From: JBFAPK01 sp040676675 | Lineage (GTDB): Bacteria > Actinomycetota > Actinomycetes > Mycobacteriales > Micromonosporaceae | Length of the DNA stretch: 64,000 bases | NCBI RefSeq assembly: GCF_040676675.1 | Contig: NZ_JBFAPK010000003.1 | Span: 248,001 to 312,000 of the forward strand | Reading direction: 5' to 3' | Part shown: piece after piece, positions 16,291 through 24,801 of the stretch | Numbering within the stretch: the first letter of the stretch is position 1 | Layout of the letters: every line of letters begins with the position of its first letter | Translations under genes and position numbers: made by a program | Notes under the pieces: generated by a model | The model's database searches: none | What the model was told of the DNA's origin: nothing | What the model saw: only the letters and a program-made list of their open reading frames with translations

Positions 16291-17246
16291 TTGCGGGCCA
16301 CCGGCCGCCGGACCACCAGGTAGAGGAAGAGCGGCCCGCCGAGCACGGCGGTGACGATGCCGACCTGGAGTTCGCCCGGGCGGCCCAGCAGCCGGCCGAG
16401 CACGTCCGCGCCGAGCAGCAGCACCGGGGCGAGCACCGCGCAGTACGGCAGCAGCCAGCGCAGGTCCGGCCCGGTGAGCGCCCGCACGAGGTGCGGTACG
16501 AGCAGCCCGACGAAGACGATCGGACCGCAGGCCGCGGTCGCCGCCCCGCAGAGCAGCGTCACGGCCACGATGACGGCGACCCGGATCGCGGCCGGGCGGG
16601 CGCCCAGCGAGCGGGCCGCGTCGTCGCCGAGGGCGAGCGCGTTGAGGGGTCGGGCCACCGCGAGCGCGATCACCACCCCGGCGGCGACGAAGGGCAGCAC
16701 CCGGAGCACCGTGGCCCCGTCGGCGCTGGCCAGCGAGCCCACGGTCCAGAACCGCATCCGTTCCAGCGACGCGCTGCTGAGCAGCATCATCGCGTTGACG
16801 TACGAGTAGAGGGTGGCGTTGAGCGCGGCCCCGGCCAGCGCGAGCCGGGCCGGGGTGGCCCCGCGCCCGCCGCCGACCGTGTAGACGAGGGCGGTGACCG
16901 CCGCCGCGCCGGCCAGCGCGAACCAGATGTAGCCGCCGAAGCCGGTCAGCGGGAGCAGGGCGGCGGCCGTGGCGACCGCGGCGGAGGCGCCGGCGTTGAT
17001 GCCGAGCAGCCCGGGGTCGGCGAGCGGATTGCGGGTCAGCGCCTGCATGACGGCGCCGGCCAGGCCCAGGGCGGTGCCGGCGAGCAGGCCGAGCAGCGTA
17101 CGGGGCAGCCGCATCCGGTGCACCACGGCGTACGCGGGGGAGTCGGCCTGTACGAGTCCCTGCCAGACGTCGTGGAGCGGGAGCGCGCTGGCGCCCACCG
17201 CGATACTGAGAACCAGGACCGTGGCGAGCAGCAGCAGGGACGCCAC
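16287..17246 (-). CDS. Siderophore ABC importer permease (FecCD family), first subunit
   Basis: About 319 residues with RMRLPRTLLGLLAGTALGLAG, RNPLADPGLLGINAGA and GPIVFVGLLVPHLVRAL, the normal FecCD landmarks. The start is uncertain. The only conventional start codon in the front part of the frame is a GTG at 17246, which leaves almost no cytoplasmic tail and has no clear ribosome site, while the frame is open back to a TAA at about 17403. A rare start upstream is possible. First gene of the leftward operon facing the iron box. Confidence 0.88.
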   Translation of the reverse strand: MASLLLLATVLVLSIAVGASALPLHDVWQGLVQADSPAYAVVHRMRLPRTLLGLLAGTALGLAGAVMQALTRNPLADPGLLGINAGASAAVATAAALLPLTGFGGYIWFALAGAAAVTALVYTVGGGRGATPARLALAGAALNATLYSYVNAMMLLSSASLERMRFWTVGSLASADGATVLRVLPFVAAGVVIALAVARPLNALALGDDAARSLGARPAAIRVAVIVAVTLLCGAATAACGPIVFVGLLVPHLVRALTGPDLRWLLPYCAVLAPVLLLGADVLGRLLGRPGELQVGIVTAVLGGPLFLYLVVRRPVARK

Positions 17247-17402
17247 CAGCCCGGTCGCGCGCAGGCCGGGCCGGCCGCGCCGGGGCCGTACGGCCGCCGG
17301 TGCCGGCAGGACCAGGGGTGGCCCGCTGCGCGATGGTTGGGTTACGGACAGTGTGGGCTCCAGATCGTGGGACCGGTGCGGCGGACCACCGTTGACAGCG
17401 AC

Positions 17403-17421
17403 TTAGGTTAGGGTAACTTAA
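17403..17421. promoter_or_regulatory. Iron box (IdeR/DmdR-type operator)
   Basis: The 19-base sequence TTAGGTTAGGGTAACTTAA matches the actinobacterial iron-box consensus TTAGGTTAGGCTAACCTAA at 17 of 19 positions. It lies between the divergent permease and binding-protein genes, so one site can repress both siderophore operons when iron is plentiful. Confidence 0.9.
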
Positions 17422-17435
17422 CAACGTCGCCGGTC

Positions 17436-17479
17436 GGCTGACCATCCTGAACGCGAAGGCTGACCCTCCTCAACGCGAA
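17436..17479 (+). repeat. Two tandem 22-base units in the siderophore-operon leader
   Basis: Units 17436-17457 and 17458-17479 (GGCTGACCATCCTGAACGCG type) agree at 20 of 22 bases. They sit directly between the iron box and the start codon of the binding lipoprotein. They could be a duplicated leader segment or a second protein-binding site. Confidence 0.65.
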
Positions 17480-17489
17480 AGACGTTGCC

Positions 17490-18539
17490 ATGTCACATTT
17501 GCCGCCCGCTACCCGTCTGTCCCGCCGCGGCCTGCTCGCCGCGGGCGGAGCCGTCACACTCGGCGCCCTCCTCGGCGCCTGTGGCCGGGGCGGCGAACCC
17601 GCGTCCCCGTCGGGCGAGGGCAACGGGGGCAAGGGCAACGGGAGCCCCTGGTCCTTCACCGACGACCGGAACGAGAGGGTCACCGCGGCCGGCACGCCGA
17701 CCCGGATCGTCGCCTTCACCGGCACCGCGGCGGCCCTGGTCGACTTCGGACTCGACAAGCAGATCGTCGGGGTCTTCGGCGAGACCAAGCGCGCCGACGG
17801 CAGCGTCGAACCACAGGCCGGGGACCTGGACGTGGAGGCCGTGACCATCCTCGGCAACGCGTGGGGCGAGTTCAGCGTCGAGAAGTACGCCGCGCTGCGC
17901 CCGCAACTCCTGGTCACCCACATGTACGACCCCGGCGCCCTCTGGTACGTGCCGGACGAGAGCAAGGACAAGATCCTCCCGCTCGCGCCGAGCGTCGCCA
18001 TCGGCGTCGGCCGGGTACCGATCACCAAGCCGATCGCGCGCTACGCCGAGCTGGCCGCCTCCCTCGGCGCCGACCTGAACGCCAGGAAGGTGACCGACGC
18101 CAAGGCCCGCTTCGAGGCCGCGAGCGAGACCCTGCGCCAGGCGGTCAGGGCGAACCCGGGCATCAGGGTGATGGCCTCCTCCGGCAGCGCCGACCTCTTC
18201 TACGTCTCCAACCCGAAGATCAGCACGGACCTGCTCTACTTCGCCGAGCTGGGGGTCGAGTTCGTCCAGCCGGCCAAGCTCGACCCGGGCGACTACTTCG
18301 AGAGCCTGAGCTGGGAGAACGCCGCCAAGTACGGCGCCGACGTGATCCTGCTCGACAACCGGCCCACCACGCTGCAACCGAAGGACCTGGCCGCGAAGCC
18401 GACCTGGGCGCAGCTGCCCGCCGTCCGGGCGAACCAGGTCGCGGCCTGGGACGCGGTGCCGCGCTTCTCGTACGCGGGTGCCGCGCCGCTGCTGGAGAAC
18501 CTGGCCAAGGTCATCCAGGGCGCCAAGAAGGTCGGCTGA
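17490..18539 (+). CDS. desE: Ferri-siderophore-binding lipoprotein (DesE-like)
   Basis: 349 residues. The N-terminus has a twin-arginine motif (SRRGLLAAGG) and a lipobox (LGACG), so it is exported and fixed to the outer face of the membrane by the Cys. The rest is a class III periplasmic-binding fold (TRIVAFTGTAAALVDFG, YAALRPQLLVTHMYD). It captures the ferric siderophore and hands it to the FecCD permeases encoded on the other side of the iron box. The ribosome site is weak (GAAAGA). First gene of the rightward operon. Confidence 0.93.
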   Translation: MSHLPPATRLSRRGLLAAGGAVTLGALLGACGRGGEPASPSGEGNGGKGNGSPWSFTDDRNERVTAAGTPTRIVAFTGTAAALVDFGLDKQIVGVFGETKRADGSVEPQAGDLDVEAVTILGNAWGEFSVEKYAALRPQLLVTHMYDPGALWYVPDESKDKILPLAPSVAIGVGRVPITKPIARYAELAASLGADLNARKVTDAKARFEAASETLRQAVRANPGIRVMASSGSADLFYVSNPKISTDLLYFAELGVEFVQPAKLDPGDYFESLSWENAAKYGADVILLDNRPTTLQPKDLAAKPTWAQLPAVRANQVAAWDAVPRFSYAGAAPLLENLAKVIQGAKKVG

Positions 18540-18546
18540 ACCGAGG

Positions 18547-19413
18547 ATGACGACCACCCAACTCGCCCCCGCCGCCGTACAGTTCCGCTTCTTCGAGGCA
18601 CGGGTCGTCCGGTGCCGGCGGCTCGGACCCTCCATGCTCAGGATCACCTTCGGCGGTACCCAGCTCGCCGGGTTCGCCGGCGGCGGCCGGGACCAGAGCC
18701 TCTCGCTCTTCCTGCCGCACCCCGGACAGGACGCGCCCGTGGTACCCGTCGAGTTCGGCGACGACTGGTTCGCCCGGTGGCGCGCCCTCGACCCCGAGGT
18801 ACGCGCGGTCATGCGCTCGTACACGGTACGGGCGCAGCGGCCGGAGCGCGCCGAGGTGGACATCGACTTCGCCCTGCACGGCGGTACCGGCCCGGCCTCC
18901 CGCTGGGCGGCGTCCGCCCGCCCCGGCGACCGCGTCGTCCTGCTCGGCCCGGCGACGGCGGAGAACCGCAGCGTCGGGTTCCGCCCGCCCGCCGGCACCG
19001 ACTGGGTGCTGATGACCGCCGACGAGACCGCGCTGCCCGCCGTCGGCGCGATCCTGGACTGGCTGCCGGCCGGCACCCGGGCCCGGATCTGGATCGAGGT
19101 CGCCCACCTCGCCGACATCCAGTACCTGCCGACCGCCGCCCAGGCCGAGGTCACCTGGCTGGTCCGGGGCGGCGCCGGCAACCGTGGCCCCGGGCTGATC
19201 GAGTCGCTGCGCTCCGCCCCGCTGCCCGGCGGCACCGGGTACGCCTGGATCGCCGGCGAGTCCGCCACCGTCCGCGCGGTACGCCGGCACCTGGTCGGCG
19301 ACCGCGGCTTCGACCGCGAACGGGTCACCTTCTCCGGCTACTGGCGCCGGGGCGTCTCCGAAGAGGACCTGCGCGAACGCGCCCGCGCCCGTACCGCCGA
19401 GGAGCTGTCATGA
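18547..19413 (+). CDS. desF: Siderophore-interacting protein, FAD ferric-siderophore reductase
   Basis: 288 residues. The flavin-binding motif RSYTVR lies near residue 96, an NAD(P)H-binding half follows, and the C-terminal GYWRRG is a hallmark of the SIP/ViuB family. It reduces Fe(III) in the imported complex to release iron in the cytoplasm. The start at 18547 is 7 bases past the lipoprotein stop with GAGG ahead; the longer frame upstream reads through the lipoprotein gene. Its stop overlaps the DesA start (ATGA). Confidence 0.93.
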   Translation: MTTTQLAPAAVQFRFFEARVVRCRRLGPSMLRITFGGTQLAGFAGGGRDQSLSLFLPHPGQDAPVVPVEFGDDWFARWRALDPEVRAVMRSYTVRAQRPERAEVDIDFALHGGTGPASRWAASARPGDRVVLLGPATAENRSVGFRPPAGTDWVLMTADETALPAVGAILDWLPAGTRARIWIEVAHLADIQYLPTAAQAEVTWLVRGGAGNRGPGLIESLRSAPLPGGTGYAWIAGESATVRAVRRHLVGDRGFDRERVTFSGYWRRGVSEEDLRERARARTAEELS

Positions 19414-20966
19414 GCACGCAGGGGCCCACCGTCGAGGCGTCACCGTCCGGGACGGATTCCCGGCCGGCGGGCGCACGCGCACACCTGTTCCGCAACGGCA
19501 CGGTCGAGGAGTACCGGCGGGCGCTGCTCGACGGGATCGACCGGGTGGCCAACCGGGTGGCCGGCACCGAGCGGCCGTTCACCGGGATCAGCCCGGGCAC
19601 GCTGGCGCCGGAGATCTCCGGGATCGACCTGGACCTGCCGCTGGGCGACAGCGGCGCCGCCCTGGACGAGATCGAGCAGATCTACCTGCGCGACGCCGTC
19701 TACTTCCACCACCCCCGCTACCTGGCCCACCTCAACTGCCCGGTGGTGATCCCGGCGCTGCTCGGCGAGGCGCTCCTCTCGGCCGTCAACTCCTCGCTGG
19801 ACACCTGGGACCAGAGCGCCGGCGCGACCCTGATCGAGCGCCGGCTGGTCGAGTGGACGGCCGCGCGGGTCGGGCTCGGTCCGGACGCCGACGGGGTCTT
19901 CACCAGCGGCGGCAGCCAGTCCAATCTGCACGCGCTGCTGCTGGCGCGCGAGGAGACGTACGCGCAGGTCGCCGCCGCGAGCGCGACCCCGCCGACCCGG
20001 CCGGAGCTGCTGCCCCGGCTGCGCGTCCTCACCTCGGAGGCCGCCCACTTCAGCGTGCGGAAGTCGGCCAAGCTGCTCGGTCTCGGCGCGGACGCGGTCG
20101 TGGCGGTCGAGACCGACGCCGAGCGGCGCATGTCGCCGGCCGGGCTGGCCCGTGAGATCGCCCGCTGCCGGCAGCAGGGGCTGCTGGTGGCGGCCGTGGT
20201 CGCCACCGCCGGTACCACCGACTTCGGCTCGATCGACCCGCTCACCCCGATCGCCGACCTCTGTACGGCCGCCGGGGTGTGGCTGCACGTGGACGCCGCG
20301 TACGGCTGCGGGCTGCTGGTCTCCCGCACCCGCCGGCACCTGCTCGCCGGCATCGAGCGGGCCGACTCGGTCACGGTCGACTACCACAAGTCCTTCTTCC
20401 AGCCGGTCAGCTCCAGCGCGGTGCTGGTCCGCGACCGGCGGACGCTGCGGCACGCCACCTACCACGCCGACTACCTCAACCCCGCGCGCATGGTCGAGCA
20501 GCGCATCCCCAACCAGGTGGACAAGAGCCTGCAGACCACCCGCCGCTTCGACGCGCTCAAGCTCTGGCTGACCCTGCGCGTGATGGGCCCGGACGCTCTC
20601 GGCGCCCTCTTCGACGAGGTGGTCGACCGGGCCGCCGGCGCCTGGCAGATGCTGAGCGAGGACCCCCGGTTCGAGGTGGTGAACCGCTCGCAGCTCAGTA
20701 CGGTGGTCTTCCGGTACCTGCCGACCGGGCCGGAGCGGGAGCTGGCCGACGCGGCCAACCTGTACGCCCGCGACGCGCTGGCCGCCTCGGGTGCCGCCGT
20801 GGTCGCCGGCACCCGCGTCGACGGCCAGCACTACCTGAAGTTCACCCTGCTCAACCCCGAGACCTCGCTCGACGACATCGGCTACGTCCTCGACCTGATC
20901 GCCGAGCACGCCGGCCGGTACGTGCACGAGAAGCGCGGCCAGGCCGTGGTCTGCCACGCCGGCTGA
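19410..20966 (+). CDS. desA: PLP-dependent lysine decarboxylase (DesA-like)
   Basis: Makes cadaverine from lysine, the first step of desferrioxamine synthesis. 518 residues of the group II decarboxylase fold: substrate-side FTSGGSQSNLHAL, cofactor Asp in HVDAAYG, and the PLP lysine Lys327 in VDYHKSFFQP. The ATG at 19410 overlaps the preceding stop (ATGA) and matches the start of the conserved domain; the much longer frame upstream is an artefact of the reductase gene. Lysine rather than 2,4-diaminobutyrate is inferred from the Des-type gene order. Confidence 0.92.
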   Translation: MSTQGPTVEASPSGTDSRPAGARAHLFRNGTVEEYRRALLDGIDRVANRVAGTERPFTGISPGTLAPEISGIDLDLPLGDSGAALDEIEQIYLRDAVYFHHPRYLAHLNCPVVIPALLGEALLSAVNSSLDTWDQSAGATLIERRLVEWTAARVGLGPDADGVFTSGGSQSNLHALLLAREETYAQVAAASATPPTRPELLPRLRVLTSEAAHFSVRKSAKLLGLGADAVVAVETDAERRMSPAGLAREIARCRQQGLLVAAVVATAGTTDFGSIDPLTPIADLCTAAGVWLHVDAAYGCGLLVSRTRRHLLAGIERADSVTVDYHKSFFQPVSSSAVLVRDRRTLRHATYHADYLNPARMVEQRIPNQVDKSLQTTRRFDALKLWLTLRVMGPDALGALFDEVVDRAAGAWQMLSEDPRFEVVNRSQLSTVVFRYLPTGPERELADAANLYARDALAASGAAVVAGTRVDGQHYLKFTLLNPETSLDDIGYVLDLIAEHAGRYVHEKRGQAVVCHAG

Positions 20967-21041
20967 CCGGCGCGTCGGGCCCGCCCCGTCACCACCCCTC
21001 GTCCACCACCCGACATCCGCGGTACGCGCGGCAGGAGCGCC

Positions 21042-22340
21042 ATGTCCACCCACGACTTCATCGCCGTCGGGCTGGGCCCCTACAACCTGGGCCTGGCCTG
21101 CCTGACCGAACCCCTACCCGAGCTGGACGGCGTCTTCCTGGAGGCGCGCGGCCAGTTCTCCTGGCATCCCGGGATGCTGCTGGAGGCGACGCACCTGCAG
21201 ACCCCGTTCATCGCCGACCTGGTCACGCTGGCCGACCCGACCTCGCCGTACTCGTTCCTCAACTACCTGAAGGAGCGCGGCCGGCTCTACCCGTTCTACA
21301 TCCGGGAGAACTTCTACCCGCTGCGCGTCGAGTACGACGACTACTGCCGCTGGGCGGCCGGCCGGCTCGGCAGCGTCCGCTTCGGACACGAGGTGACCTC
21401 GGTCGAGTACGACCCGGCCGACGAGCGGTACGTGGTGCGCGCGGTACGGGCCGGGACGGGGGAGCGGGTCGAGTTCCGGGCCCGGCACCTGGTGCTCGGC
21501 ACCGGCACCCCGCCGGACGTGCCGGAGGCCGCCCGCGGGCTCGGCGGCGACGTCGTCCACAACTCGCGCTACCTGGAGCACCGGGACCGGCTGCGGCGGA
21601 AGAACAGCATCACCGTGGTCGGCAGCGGCCAGAGCGCCGCCGAGATCTACCGCGACCTGCTCGGCGACATCGACGCGTACGGCTACCGACTGAACTGGGT
21701 CACCCGCTCGCCGCGCTTCTTCCCCCTCGAATACACGAAACTGACCCTGGAGATGACCTCGCCGGACTACGTGGACTACTTCCACGCGCTGCCCGAGCCG
21801 ACCCGGTACCGGCTGGAGTCCGAGCAGAAGGGGCTCTTCAAGGGGATCAACTCGGCCCTGATCAACGAGATCTTCGACCTGCTCTACCAGCAGAGCGTGG
21901 CCGGGCCGGTCGCCACCCGGCTGCTGACCAACACCGAACTGACCTCGGCGAGCCACGACGAGCCGACCGGCACGTACACGCTCGGGCTGCGCCAGGTCGA
22001 GCAGGAGCGGGACTTCTCGCTGCGTACCGAGGGGCTGGTGCTCGCCACCGGTTACCGGTACACCGTGCCCGACTTCCTCGCCCCGATCCGGGACCGGATC
22101 CGCTTCGACGGGCACGGGCGCTTCGACGTGGCCCGCAACTACACCATCGACGCGGCCGGCCGGGAGATCTTCCTCCAGAACGCCGCGACACACGCGCACA
22201 GCGTCACCTCGCCCGACCTGGGCATGGGCCCGTACCGCAACTCGTGGATCATCCGGGAGCTGCTCGGCCGGGAGGTCTACCCGATCGAGAAGTCGATCGC
22301 CTTCCAGGAGTTCGGCGCGCCCTCGGACGGTGGCTCGTGA
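21042..22340 (+). CDS. desB: Cadaverine/lysine N-hydroxylase (DesB-like flavoprotein)
   Basis: 432-residue FAD- and NADPH-dependent monooxygenase that adds the hydroxyl to the terminal amine of the diamine. FAD site GLGPYNLGLA at residues 10-19, NADPH site VVGSGQSAAE near residue 195, and the C-terminal LATGYRY motif of the IucD/SidA family. Strong GGCAGGAG ribosome site. A 75-base gap after DesA is the only real gap in the biosynthetic part, so a weak internal promoter there is possible. Stop overlaps the next start (GTGA). Confidence 0.94.
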   Translation: MSTHDFIAVGLGPYNLGLACLTEPLPELDGVFLEARGQFSWHPGMLLEATHLQTPFIADLVTLADPTSPYSFLNYLKERGRLYPFYIRENFYPLRVEYDDYCRWAAGRLGSVRFGHEVTSVEYDPADERYVVRAVRAGTGERVEFRARHLVLGTGTPPDVPEAARGLGGDVVHNSRYLEHRDRLRRKNSITVVGSGQSAAEIYRDLLGDIDAYGYRLNWVTRSPRFFPLEYTKLTLEMTSPDYVDYFHALPEPTRYRLESEQKGLFKGINSALINEIFDLLYQQSVAGPVATRLLTNTELTSASHDEPTGTYTLGLRQVEQERDFSLRTEGLVLATGYRYTVPDFLAPIRDRIRFDGHGRFDVARNYTIDAAGREIFLQNAATHAHSVTSPDLGMGPYRNSWIIRELLGREVYPIEKSIAFQEFGAPSDGGS

Positions 22341-22900
22341 CCGTCTACCGCCGTACCGACCCGGCACTGGGCGAGTTCGCGCTGCGTACGCTCGACCCGG
22401 TCGCCGACGCCGAGCTGCTGCACGCCTGGGTGACCCATCCGCGCTCGGTGTTCTGGCTGATGCAGGACGCCGACGTGGCCCGGGTGACCGAGGAGTACCG
22501 GCGCATCGCCGAGCACCCGCACCACGACGCCTTCCTCGGCCTCTGGCGGGGCGAGCCGGCCTTCCTCGCCGAACGTTACGACCCGGCCCGGGTCGAGCTG
22601 GTCGGCCTCTACGACCCGCTCCCCGGCGACGTGGGCATGCACTTCCTCTGCGCCCCCACCGACACCCCGGTGCACGGCTTCACCCGAGCGGTGATCACGA
22701 CGGTGCTGGCCTGGCTCTTCGCCGACCCGGCGACCCGGCGCGTGGTGGTCGAGCCGGACGTGCGCAACACCGCCGTGCACGCGCTCAACGCGGCCGTCGG
22801 GTTCGAGGTCGTCGGCACCGTCGCCAAGCCGGAGAAGCGGGCCCTGTTGAGCACCTGTACCCGCGCCCAGTTCCTGGCCGCCACCGGAGGAGCGGAATGA
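22337..22900 (+). CDS. desC: Hydroxylamine N-acyltransferase (DesC-like)
   Basis: 187-residue GNAT-fold enzyme that transfers acetyl or succinyl from CoA to N-hydroxycadaverine, forming the hydroxamate unit. Conserved siderophore-acyltransferase segments: HPRSVFWLMQDADV, GDVGMHFLCAPTD and RRVVVEPDVRNTAVHALN. GTG start overlapping DesB's stop; the long frame through this region from 20279 is not coding before that. Followed by DesD with an ATGA overlap. Confidence 0.93.
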   Translation: MTVYRRTDPALGEFALRTLDPVADAELLHAWVTHPRSVFWLMQDADVARVTEEYRRIAEHPHHDAFLGLWRGEPAFLAERYDPARVELVGLYDPLPGDVGMHFLCAPTDTPVHGFTRAVITTVLAWLFADPATRRVVVEPDVRNTAVHALNAAVGFEVVGTVAKPEKRALLSTCTRAQFLAATGGAE

Positions 22901-24801
22901 ACCCCATCGACGCCGTCGCCCACCTCACCCCGGAGAACTGGGCGCGCGCCAACCGGCTCCTGGTCCGCAAGGCCCTCGCGGAGTTCGCCCACGAGCGGCT
23001 CGTCACCCCGGTGCCGGTCGACCCGGAGGCGGCCCCGACGTCCCCGCGCCGGTACGTGGTGACCAGCGACGACGGCAGCGTCGAGTACCGCTTCACGGCC
23101 CGGGTGCGGAGCCTGGAGCACTGGGAGATCGACGCCGACGGCATCACCCGGCACCGCGACGGCACCGAGCTGCCGCTGGACGCCCTCGACCTCTGCGTGG
23201 AGCTGCGGCAGTCGCTCGGCCTCGGCGCGCGGATCCTCCCCGTCTACCTGGAGGAGATCAGCTCCACCCTGGCCGGTGTCGCGTACAAGCTGGCCAAGCC
23301 GCCGGTGCGCGCCGACGAACTGGCCGGCGCCGACTTCCAGGCGATCGAGACCGGGATGACCGAGGGCCACCCCTGCTTCGTGGCGAACAACGGCCGGCTC
23401 GGCTTCGGCGCGGACGAGTACCGGCGGTACGCGCCGGAGGCGGCCAACCCGGTACGGCTGATCTGGCTGGCCGCGCACCGGGACCACGCGACCTTCACCT
23501 GCGCCGCCGACCTGGACTACGAGACGCTGATCCACGAGGAACTGGGGGAGGAGACCCTCGCCGGCTTCGCCGAGACCCTGGCCGGCCTCGGGCTGGACCT
23601 CGCCGACCACCTGCTGATCCCGGTGCACCCGTGGCAGTGGTGGAACAAGCTGTCGGTCACCTTCGCCGGCGAACTCGCCCGTCGCCGGCTGGTCTGCCTC
23701 GGTCCCGGCCCGGACGAACACCTGGCCCAGCAGTCGATCCGAACCTTCTTCAACATCACCACCCCGCGCCGGCACTACGTCAAGACGGCCCTGTCGGTGC
23801 TGAACATGGGCTTCATGCGCGGGCTCTCGGCCGCGTACATGGAGGCGACCCCGGCCATCAACGACTGGCTCGCCGACCTGGTCGCGAACGACGAGATCCT
23901 CGCGTCGACCCGGCTGACCATCCTGCGGGAGCGGGCGGCCGTCGGCTACCACCACCGGCAGTACGAGGCCGCGACCGACCGCTACTCGCCGTACCGGAAG
24001 ATGCTGGCGGCGCTGTGGCGGGAGAGCCCGGTGCCCGCGCTGGAGCCGGGGCGGCGGCTGGCCACCATGGCGTCGCTGCTGCACGTCGACGCCGAGGGGC
24101 GCTCGCTCGCCGCCGCGCTGGTCGCGCGCTCGGGGCTGGCCCCCGAGGCGTGGCTGCGCCGGTACCTGGACGCGTACCTGACCCCGCTGCTGCACAGCTT
24201 CTACGCCTACGACCTGGCCTTCATGCCGCACGGCGAGAACGTCATCCTCGTCCTCGACGAGGGCGGCACGGTCGAACGGGTGATCTTCAAGGACATCGCC
24301 GAGGAGATCGCGGTGATGGACCCGGAGGCGGAGCTGCCCGAGCGGGTACGCCGCATCCAGGCCGCCGTGCCGGAGGAGATGCGGCTGCTCGCCATCTTCA
24401 CCGACGTCTTCGACTGCTTCCTGCGGCACCTCGCCGCCATCCTGGCGACCTCGGACGTGCTCGACGAGGAGAGCTTCTGGCGTACCGTCGCCGAGTGCGC
24501 GGCCGACTACCAGCGGCGGGTGCCGCACCTGGCCGAGCGGCTGCGCCGGTACGACCTCTTCGTCGAGGAGTTCGCGCTCTCCTGCCTCAACCGGCTGCAA
24601 CTGCGCGACAACCAGCAGATGGTCGACCTCGCCGACCCGTCGGCGGCGCTCCAACTCGTCGGCACGCTGCGCAACCCGATCGCGCCCTACGCGCCGGCCG
24701 CGCCCGCGCGGCCGGCCGTGCCCGCGCAGCGAGCGGTGCCGGCGCCGCCCGCCGGTGCCGCCCCGGGCGCGGCGGCCGCGCCGTCCCCGCCGGGGCGATG
24801 A
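22897..24801 (+). CDS. desD: NRPS-independent siderophore synthetase (DesD-like, IucA/IucC family)
   Basis: ATP-dependent synthetase that links and cyclises N-hydroxy-N-succinylcadaverine units into desferrioxamines. 634 residues. Typical stretches: EGHPCFVANNGRLGFGADEY (adenylate site), LIPVHPWQWWN, SIRTFFNITTPRRHYVKTAL and the late HGENVILVLDEGG. About 35 C-terminal residues are only Ala, Pro, Arg and Gly, making it longer than most DesD proteins; they probably form a disordered tail. ATG at 22897 with GGAGGAGCG upstream and overlap with DesC. Confidence 0.95.
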   Translation: MNPIDAVAHLTPENWARANRLLVRKALAEFAHERLVTPVPVDPEAAPTSPRRYVVTSDDGSVEYRFTARVRSLEHWEIDADGITRHRDGTELPLDALDLCVELRQSLGLGARILPVYLEEISSTLAGVAYKLAKPPVRADELAGADFQAIETGMTEGHPCFVANNGRLGFGADEYRRYAPEAANPVRLIWLAAHRDHATFTCAADLDYETLIHEELGEETLAGFAETLAGLGLDLADHLLIPVHPWQWWNKLSVTFAGELARRRLVCLGPGPDEHLAQQSIRTFFNITTPRRHYVKTALSVLNMGFMRGLSAAYMEATPAINDWLADLVANDEILASTRLTILRERAAVGYHHRQYEAATDRYSPYRKMLAALWRESPVPALEPGRRLATMASLLHVDAEGRSLAAALVARSGLAPEAWLRRYLDAYLTPLLHSFYAYDLAFMPHGENVILVLDEGGTVERVIFKDIAEEIAVMDPEAELPERVRRIQAAVPEEMRLLAIFTDVFDCFLRHLAAILATSDVLDEESFWRTVAECAADYQRRVPHLAERLRRYDLFVEEFALSCLNRLQLRDNQQMVDLADPSAALQLVGTLRNPIAPYAPAAPARPAVPAQRAVPAPPAGAAPGAAAAPSPPGR

